Source: Cytophagales bacterium
Lineage (GTDB): Bacteria; Bacteroidota; Bacteroidia; Cytophagales; Cyclobacteriaceae
Length of the DNA: 64,000 nucleotides
NCBI GenBank assembly: GCA_033344775.1
Contig: JAWPMT010000005.1
Coordinates: 2,549,001-2,613,000, forward strand
Reading direction: 5' to 3'
In this document: in pieces, positions 35,801-43,600 of the stretch
How the letters are laid out: each line of letters begins with the position of its first letter
How positions within the stretch are numbered: the first letter of the stretch is position 1
The notes under the pieces: model-generated
The model's input: only the letters and a program-made list of their open reading frames with translations
What the model was told of the DNA's origin: nothing
Databases searched by the model: none
Made by a program: the position numbers and the translations under genes

Positions 35801-36064
35801 AAAATGAATGGTAGCAAAGCCAGAAATGAAGTAGGAGAAAGAAACCCACCTGCACCTGGTGATGGACAGTTTGTAGGAATCGTTGCGCTGAGCAGCACAT
35901 ACGGACCAACGGGTAATCATATAGCCGCATTTGAAAGAGCCGTTGCTCAGTTGGCTGAGGTCAAATCCGAACTAAAAATTATTAGTGAAATGACATTACC
36001 AGGCTTGAGATCGGCATTAAAAGATGCAGGAGCTCCCTGGATTGAAGGAGATGGATTAAGGTAA
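32828..36064 (+). CDS. Large secreted VPS10/sortilin-like Asp-box (BNR) repeat protein
   Basis: A 1078-residue exported protein with a signal peptide ending near GSMAQ. Its first 700 residues hold many sialidase-type Asp boxes (SYDGGKSW, STDGGDTW, STDGGESW, TTNQGTTW, SENRGDDW, TEDGGQNW, STDKGKSW, SNDSGSKW), the signature of ten-bladed VPS10/xyloglucanase-like beta-propellers. These are often annotated as glycosyl hydrolases, but catalytic residues cannot be assigned by eye. A glycine-rich hinge (NSGGGGGFFFGGG) lies in the C-terminal third, followed by a helical region. No obvious type IX sorting domain is seen at the C-terminus. It is followed by a strong terminator. Confidence 0.87.
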   Translation: MIRFLSLTFTFCLLVLGSMAQEVDSKTFAGLKFRSIGPALTSGRIADIAIHPDNENVWYVAVGSGGVWKTVNSGTTWTPIFDGQDSYSIGCVTIDPNNSETIWVGTGENVGGRHVGFGDGIYVSYDGGKSWKNKGLKTSEHLSKIIVHPTNPDVIWVAAQGPLWSKGGERGLYKSTDGGDTWKKTLGDSEWIGATDLVIDPRNPDVLYAATWQRHRTVAALMGGGPGSGIHKSTDGGESWTKLSSGLPAGPMGKIGLAISSFNPDQVYAVIEEIRSKGGTYMTTNQGTTWTKMSDQISGGTGPHYYQELYTSPHQEGRLYLMNNVVMISDDHGKTFKAMNEDKKHVDTHAMAFKMSDPNYALFGTDGGLYETFDLTKTWKYIANLPVVQYYKVAVDDSSPFYNVYGGTQDNGSHGGPSRTANDAGIRNADWWITLGADGHQSAIEPGNPDITYGEFQQGWLWRIDQTTGEIVFIQPQPKAGDPHERFNWDAPILVSPHNPTRLYFASYRVWKSENRGDDWTSISGDLTRNEERLALPIMGRTQSYDNAWDVGAMSNYNTITSLAESPIQEGLIYAGTDDGILQVTEDGGQNWRKVELGNIKGIPSTPFVNDVRADLHDANTVYLILDNHKYGDFKPYVLRSTDKGKSWTIINNNLPDRLLTWRIVQDHEKKELLFLATEFGVYFSNDSGSKWIKLTGGLPTISFRDITIQRRENDLVGASFGRGFYILEDISPLRDWDNAMQNAEATVFNTKPAHWYVPRDEIYGQGNADYQAKNPPFGAVFTYYLKDKYKSLADGRKETEKDLNKNQSNVSFPGFDALDKELSQNKPMVILTIRDADGNVVKHVTGTNAKGFNRVAWDLSYVNRSGEQLNSGGGGGFFFGGGAKATPGTYTMTLSKVIDGVWTELSEPQKFEVIKLREGALPAKDVSEIDAFRKRFVAFQQDMTSVNSVLSRSKSLVDAMNRALSSATKPTAELAKSIEDARTALLKLDRKMNGSKARNEVGERNPPAPGDGQFVGIVALSSTYGPTGNHIAAFERAVAQLAEVKSELKIISEMTLPGLRSALKDAGAPWIEGDGLR

Positions 36065-36084
36065 TTTAACTCAATAGAAATCGG

Positions 36085-36120
36085 AAGCCAGATCGAAACA
36101 TATTGATCTGGCTTTTTTCT
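36085..36120 (+). terminator. Rho-independent terminator after the Asp-box protein gene
   Basis: AAGCCAGATC and GATCTGGCTT form a perfect 10-bp stem with a 10-nt loop, followed by a T-rich tail. Confidence 0.85.
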
Positions 36121-36210
36121 TTATGCTTTAGAAAGTGTTATGACTAGTGCGAATTCTATCCATAAACCATCAACTTTTTAATTCTGCAAGATTTGATCGG
36201 TCTTTCTAAG

Positions 36211-36828
36211 ATGCTTAGGAAGTTACACATTATTGGAATCGTGACTTTCACGGTGAATGACGTCTTTGCACAAATTGACTATGGGGTCAAAGCAGTGCTA
36301 AACCATGTCAATGTCGTCCGTACAGACCTTACCACAAACTTCAGAAAACATAAACAGTCTTTCCACTTGGGCGGGTATGTGAACTTGAATCTTGGTGATG
36401 AGTTGATCACTCAAGTTGAATTACTTTATTCAAACAAAGGTTACAAGAATGATACAAACAGCGTCACCGAGATAGGTCATACCAATCTGAATTACATCAA
36501 TATGCCTGTTTTATTGAGATATCAGCTTTTCAACAAAGTTAGTTTCAGTTTTGGTCCAGAATTCGGTTACTTGATCTCAGCTTTTCGTCGGGATGGCGAT
36601 ATCAAGCAAAGCCAAAAATGAATTTTGGGATAACAAACTCGACCTGGGGGAATCGTAGGACACAGTATCAACGTCCTTCCAAAGTTGATATTGGACTTTA
36701 GGTATACACACGGGTTCCGTTCAGTAGCTAAAAACTTTGTTCCTCCTCCGGGTCTTGGAACAGAAGGCAGGCTGATCTATTTAAATCGGGCCTTGCAACT
36801 ATCCGTACTTTTCAGCCTGAAAAAGTAA
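36211..36828 (+). pseudogene. Frameshifted outer-membrane beta-barrel gene (PorT/OMP_b-brl_2-like)
   Basis: The open frame stops at 36621, but the barrel continues. A signal peptide (VTFTVNDVFAQ) and strands such as FHLGGYVNLNLGDELITQVE and FSFGPEFGYLISAF match PorT-like barrels. Reading on with a one-base shift at the A5 run (36614-36618) and back at the G5 run (36646-36650) restores NEFWDNKLDLG, then IVGHSINVLPKLILDFRYTH, ending LQLSVLFSLKK at 36828. The two indels cancel, giving about 205 residues. Both occur in homopolymers, so the gene is either freshly broken or mis-sequenced. Confidence 0.75.
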
Positions 36829-36964
36829 CATCCGTATTAGCCCATAATCGGTAAGCAGAGAATAGAACTCCTGTTGAAAAATCGCTGCTAGAAGCTACGA
36901 ACCGGAAAAATCATCAAGCTTGTAATCGCCTGACTCGCCAGCCCGTTGGGGTCTTTTGATAACA

Positions 36965-36995
36965 AGAAAAAAAGCCCCGAATTTCTTCGAGGCTT
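36965..36995 (-). terminator. Rho-independent terminator of the RHS/candidate-immunity unit
   Basis: On the minus strand, AAGCCTCGAA and TTCGGGGCTT form a stem with one G-T/mismatch position and a GAAA loop, followed by a T-run. It lies directly downstream of the candidate immunity gene. Confidence 0.8.
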
Positions 36996-37001
36996 GCTTA
37001 T

Positions 37002-37628
37002 TTACTGCCTGGGATATTGGAGTTCCAGGATCTCTTTTGGGAATGTATCTTCCCAACAACAAGCGATAAATTCCTTCATCTCCAGTACTTCCATCTTTCG
37101 GTCCGTATCGAATAAAAGCACCCTCAATTCCTTGTCTTTTTCAGCAAAATAAATGTCGCTTGGTGCTGTGTCAATCCGGAGTATTCTGTCCGGCTTTTCT
37201 TGCAACTGATAATCAAGCAACTTTTTCTCTACCTGATAAGCACTCCTTGCCAGTAGTTTTTCATGGTAACAAAAAACATTCGATTCTTCGGCATTACCAA
37301 CTACCTCTTGATCCTGATTGAAAATGACACCATAACTGATGGGAAAGTCAACCTCTTTTCTGTACAACACTTTCAGTTTTTCAATAGCAGCCCCCTCCAG
37401 AAATAATTCAGGACTGGGCTGCTCTTCAAAATCGTAAGTGTAAATAAAGAACATACTGAAATCGTCCGATGATTTGAAGCACTTGGTGGCTTCAAACTGC
37501 CCAAGAAGCTCCTTTTCTTGCTTGCTGACCCGCTTAGCTTCTGGTGCTACCCCTAAAAGAATATTGCCCTGTGCCATGGTACAGAAAACGATTAAAATCA
37601 ATGTAGAAAAGCAAATTAGCTTCTTCAT
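37002..37628 (-). CDS. Hypothetical secreted protein, candidate immunity factor for the RHS toxin
   Basis: A 208-residue protein with a signal peptide (MKKLICFSTLILIVFCTMAQ). I do not recognise the mature domain; it is acidic and mixed alpha/beta (FSMFFIYTYDFEEQPSPELF; RILRIDTAPSDIYFAEKDKE) and contains CCWEDTF near the end. It follows the RHS gene with only 5 bp between stop and ATG; an alternative GTG start at 37637 would even overlap the RHS stop as GTGA. Small genes placed this way after polymorphic toxins usually encode the cognate immunity protein, and export would suit a toxin entering the periplasm. That role is inferred from position only. Confidence 0.7.
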   Translation of the reverse strand: MKKLICFSTLILIVFCTMAQGNILLGVAPEAKRVSKQEKELLGQFEATKCFKSSDDFSMFFIYTYDFEEQPSPELFLEGAAIEKLKVLYRKEVDFPISYGVIFNQDQEVVGNAEESNVFCYHEKLLARSAYQVEKKLLDYQLQEKPDRILRIDTAPSDIYFAEKDKELRVLLFDTDRKMEVLEMKEFIACCWEDTFPKEILELQYPRQ

Positions 37629-37633
37629 TTCAA

Positions 37634-40600
37634 TCACGGGAAGAATAAGAATGTATTGTAAGCATTGATCAATGTACTGTTAGATATATTAACGTATTGA
37701 CCAACAGCAGGATTCATCACTTCAACAATAAGCTTGTTCACTACTTTTCCAGAAACTTTTGTGATCGTCCTCTCCGTGATTCGATTAATTGTCACTGCAT
37801 GTCCCACGCTGGTGGTACCCCGGATGTTATAAGTCACATCATATCCACTTCGCATGTATTGCAATGCGCGATTTGGATCCAGTCCTCCGGCAATTGCCCT
37901 GTTTCTGATCCCGGATTGAGCCGTGAATTCGTTGGCAACATGTAAATCGCCTAGTGGAGTTGTATTTGCATTACCTCCCAAACTATTTCTAATTGATTGC
38001 TGAGTTACGCCTCCACCACGAGATTGACTGATAGATTCACAATTGGCAGGTCCACAGTTCATGTTTCCTTGTTGCCGTACAAATTGAAGTTGTCTATCAA
38101 CTAATACTTGATCTTGCACCGTGGCGCCATCAAAGAACCTTCTTCCATCTTTGACCGCTTTGTATCCACCCGCAACTCCTCCAATCAGACCTCTGGACAG
38201 GCCACCGATAGCTCCCTCTCTAAGACCTGACCTCAGGGCTTCCTCAATGTTTTCTCCACCGACCAAACCATTTCCTAGTCCGGTAACAAAACCGGATCCC
38301 ACTCCAGCAATACCACCAATAGCCGCTCCGGAAAAGAAGCTGGTCGTGGCGGCGGTCAGACCGGAACCAGCCAAGCCCGCACTCCCCGAAAATGCTGCCG
38401 AAAATCCTGCCCCGAAGCCAGTACCACCCAACGCCGAACTAACTCCCGCTGAAAGACCTCCACCTAAAGCTCCTGCTGCTGCTCCAACCGCAGCGTAACC
38501 TAGACCATCCCAGAAGTTATTTATGTTGCCTTCATAGGCGTTGATGCCCACATTCACCGCTGCCCCAATGATAATCGGTACGAACCAGGCAATCTCTCCA
38601 TCTGGATCCACCATCATTACCGGATTGTTACCCATGGCCGTATAAGGTGATGAAAACTGATTTTGGGGGTCAGTAGAGTAAAATGCTCCGAGCGTGGCGT
38701 CGTAAAACCGTGCTCGATAATTATAAACGCCAGTCTCGTTATCGTACTCCTGACCGGTGTATCGATAGGTGCTCAGTTGGTTGTTGTAACTGGCTGCCAG
38801 ATTGCCATACGTCTTGTAGTCAAACCACGCTGATATTGACCCTCCCTGCTGGAAAAGGACACGGGTCGAACCATGATAATCTTTTACGTGGAAGTAATCA
38901 ATGTTGTCAATATTGGAGGCGACCAATCCCATAGGGCCATAGATGTAGAACCGTTTCTTAATGGTTCCATTATCATTGATACGCTCAACCAATGGATAAT
39001 CACTCAGTCCACGGACGTACATGGTCTTGACTTCAGGGGCAGAACCTGACGGATCAGCTCGTTTCATTACCCGCTGATTGTTGGCTCCGTACTGGAACCA
39101 TGAGTAAGAACCATATCGTGAGAAGTAATCAATCTTGTCAAATCCTTTGTCATACTGCATCGAAGCATAATTGGTCGCATTTGAAGTTTGATTCCCGCTG
39201 GCATCATACTGATGCGTCAGACTCGTAGACCCACTACTATTCTTAACACGATTTGTTCCCTCATAGTAGGAGAACTGCTTATGGTTGTAAGAACTATTTC
39301 CCGTTCCTTCCTGTCTTCTCAACATGTTACCATTGGCGTCATATTGATTCTCACGTCCATTGTATATCCCTATGTCCAGACCTGAATTAGTCGTGTGATC
39401 TGCTACCTTTAACTGACCAATTTTGTCATAATTGTATCGGTACTCATGAGAAGTAGGCTTACTCGCCAGGCCATTGAAAAATGTGGAAGTAGTACGATAA
39501 GTATTGACCGTCCTGTTTATTACACCCGTGTTATTCGTGCCACCATAACCACTGGTATAGTAGAGGTTTTGGTCATAATAATAATTGTAGGTGTCGTCGA
39601 TACTGGTCAAACGACCAGTGATATCGTAGTTGTACTTGAAAGGCTTGGTCTTCCAATCCAGGTACTCATACTCAAGGTTCCCGTTTTTATCGTATGTATA
39701 GAACCCGTACTCACTCGAATAACTGCTGGAGCCAATTTCCTTCAGCGCTCCATTCTCTTTGTAGTAACCGTAAAGCACCGGACTGAATCCTGAGCCATAA
39801 TCGGTAGATAATGCCTGGCCGCTGTTGTTGTAGGTATAACTGATCTTGTGGTACGTGTTGTCAAAATCAACCACTCTTGTTTCATGGTCGGTTATCTGCC
39901 CGAAAACATCATAAGTATACCTTTCATACACTTCTACATCACTGCTCTCATCGTTGTTGACCTGCACTTCTCGCAATCTGTTTTTCTCGTACAGTTTTGA
40001 GGATGTATAGGAACCATAAAGATATTTTTTCCTCCAGGTAGCTAAGGTGGGCACGCTGGTGCTAGCAGTCAATCCCGTCCAGGACCTGTACCAGTACCCT
40101 TCTTCAATCAGGCGATCGTAACTATCGTACTTATGATATTTCACATAATTAGATGAAGAGCCATTGGCATCCTGATAAAACATCAACCTGTTCTCGGAAT
40201 CGTACAGGTATCTAGTAGTCCCCTGATCCGGTGTTGTAGATGTAGCGATATTGCCCTGATCATCATAGGTATAGGTCGAGGTATAATCATCACGATCCAC
40301 TCCAGCGGGTGGCAGGTCAAAATAATTCGGATGGTAGATCTTCACTAATTCACCATCATAATTGTAGTCGTACTTTGTCGTGAGGTAGGCATCCTTTTCT
40401 ATCACTGCGGCATTGCCACAAAGCATGGAGACGCTCACAGATCCGACGTACCCTGAAGTCCAATTGAAATAGACCGTTTGACCACCCGTCAGATTCACGG
40501 TATAGGTTCCTGAGCTAGATGAGCTGAAAACATTACTGAGACCATAACCATAAAACCCAGTACCAATTTGGAAGCTCCCGTTGGTACTATACTTAGTCAT

Positions 40601-43600
40601 ATTAATGGTAAGGGTCACATCATTGGCAGGTGTATAGGCCTCCTGACCAGGTGTACTGGGTGAAGCATACCAGGAATAATATCTTGAATCCACCACATCA
40701 TTAGGCGCGCACTCTCGAGTCGAAATTTTTACCGGACCCTCTTTTTCCATGATCAATCGACCCTGCTTATCGCGGAATGTAATTTTCTTGGAACCATCAT
40801 TATCGGTAACTCTCGTCGCACTATAGGTATTGGCGTTGTAACCCGTTCCCATGTAGAAATCGCTAGTCGAGCTACTGGAGTTCGTACTGTAAGTATAAAT
40901 GGGGTTCTGACCGCCATTGACGCGATACAAGTATCCCGGCATAGAAGACTCCAACGGTCGACTCAATGGGGTAACCTCATACCTGGTTCTGCTAAATGCA
41001 TAGCTATCATTGTTGTTCCACGTTTTCACTTCACCTGAAAGAGTCGAAGGTGGTGCTGTACCGGAATTGGTTACAAATCCTGAACGGTAACCAAAGTTAG
41101 CTGTGGACGAAGTTCGGGTGGTTTTGGTTGTGATAGCTGCCCTACCAATTTGATCGTAGAAGCTTTCGCTAACCAAAATTTTGTCATTGGGTTCCTCGGT
41201 TTGAGTCTGAATGACTTTTCCTCCCGCGTCGATAAAGTTCAATTGATGCACAGGATTTTCATAAACCACCAGGTTATCGATTTTCCATTCGGTGGAACTA
41301 CCTCGTCCATAATTAAGCAGTCTGATCTTTCTGATCACCGAACTAGCTTTCCTAAAAGTCAAATCTGATTTATATAGTCTACCATTAACATATATATCGG
41401 CTTTATCGGTATCTGTATCGGCGATGATCTTTACCCGATGCTGCTTGCCATAATGTACCTGTGAAGTAGCTGTAGACCAGCCGGAAGTTGCCGTACAATT
41501 GCTCGAATTACAGTAGTCCAAAATGTTGGCACTCCGAAAAGACAGCATGATTGCTGAAGTGTTACTGTATTGGTTCAAACTTCCGTCTCCAATAGCAATT
41601 CCGAAACCTCTATTACCCGTATTGTCCCTTTGTCTCACGTTGAACTCAATGCCTACTCGGCCACTGAAATCTTTGCCGAGATCAATTTTATAAGCATCTG
41701 GAGTACTAACGGTATTTCCTCCAAGACTCGATAGCCCCAACTTGCCATTAGTTAGATACCATATAGATTTGGTAGAATAACTCTCAGTAGACCACCTGGG
41801 ATTGATATGAGCAAAGTCTTCGACAAATCCGGTTAAACCATTGACGGCAGTTGATAAGGCTGTCCCTGGATCACTGCTGACATAGTTACTATTAGAACGG
41901 AACCTCGAAGATGAGGCCATATTTGTAGTCTGGGGAATGCCATTTTCATTGATCGATGCAACACTCTGCTGCCAATCGTTGTAAAGACTTTTAGAGATCG
42001 CCCCATACTGATCAGTTACTGATTCTAAGGTCTTGAACGTTTTGTCATAGCTGGTAGATTGGGCCACACCGTCCTGCGGATACATCCTGAAATTATCAAA
42101 ATCTACGGTACAGGAACCGTAGGCTGAAAATCCGTGATAAGCACCGGAACCACTTCCTGGCACATAATGGGATATCACTAAATCCCCATCCACAAATATC
42201 TGGAAGTTTGAGTTGTTTTGTCGTTCGATTCGGAAGTGCTTCCATTCGTTGACATTGGTCACCCCCCCATAAGGTGAAGAAACCAGTGCTGTACCATTCC
42301 TGACGAGTTGAACGATACCTACATTGGGATAAAATTTGACCACATACTCCCCGTTGCCTGCAGTAGAACTGGTTCCTTTCATTCTGAACCCAACCCATGA
42401 GCCATAATTCGACGACCTTACCCGGGCATCATACTCTACGATGAAGCTCGTTGCAGAATGATAGCTGGTCATTGTCAGTGTTCGCTCAGAGGATGCACTG
42501 GAACTATTACTGATCACTCCATTAAGATTCGTCCACGAACTGCCATTCCAACTGACAGGCTCTCCATCGGACAGATTACCATCATTGAAATCATCAACAA
42601 AAATTTCATGGTCGTACGCATCGTATACCGATAGTAAGGGCAATTCATCATCATAGCCATATCGGAGGGCTGTATATCGATTATCGACATCCCGGCTTTC
42701 TTTCACATTACCATTACTGGTTCTTGCCGTAATGTCATTGGTCCTTTCCCAATTTGTAACTGTACCTCCATTGGTAGTCCATGAAGTAAATGTGGGTTCG
42801 CTGCCCGTACCCCGCCAGTTATAATTAGAACGTGGCGCCCAGGCCCCGCTTCCCCAATCTTTCCAGGTGGTAACCGATCCTGCTCTCCAGGTTCCGGAAT
42901 CCTTCCATTTTGTATAAACTACTGGCGACAACAAGTTGTGTTGTTGTGCCGCCGTGGGATAGTATTCCCAAATGTAATATTGATAGTGATTCACATAGTA
43001 AGTGCCATACCCTTTGACATAACTTGTTTCTGTCCTCGATAATTGATTTAAGCTATTGTAGTAATAGTTATAGGACCTTTCTAAAGCATCCTTTTTATCC
43101 ACTTTAGCTACTGGTTGCACCTGATACTGGTAAGCCAATGGCCCTAAAAAGCTGGTAATTGGGGTTTTCACCACTTTCATATAATTGTAGGTGTAGGCTT
43201 GCTCCACAGATCCGCTACTGTACACCTGTGTCTTATACACCTGGCCAACCAGGTGCTCTTCAAAATCCTCTTCATTGGAACCGTTTCTATTCGGATGAGT
43301 GTAGCTCAATGGTAAACCATTGTAGAAATGAGTGACGGTTCGTCCGGCAATACTAGAAGACTTGTTGCTCGTCCCAGGATATGTGGTTGCCTTGGAATAA
43401 AATGCCTTTGAACCAGTAGCGTCCATCTTAGCTGAGCTTTCCTCAAAGTCAAAAGAAGTATAACGAAGGTTGACTCCATCATAGTAGGAAATGTAGCTTA
43501 CCGGATAATGTTTTTGGGCGCCAAGATATTTAGCATTGTTGTTCAGGTCTGGCTTCACCTTGTACAAAGTGATGGAAGTCGCATCTTCATAAGTATCAGA

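Noticed and set aside
38121-38498. Proline/alanine-rich plus-strand frame
   Set aside because: It is the complement of the glycine-rich linker in the RHS protein; the low-complexity composition explains the open frame.
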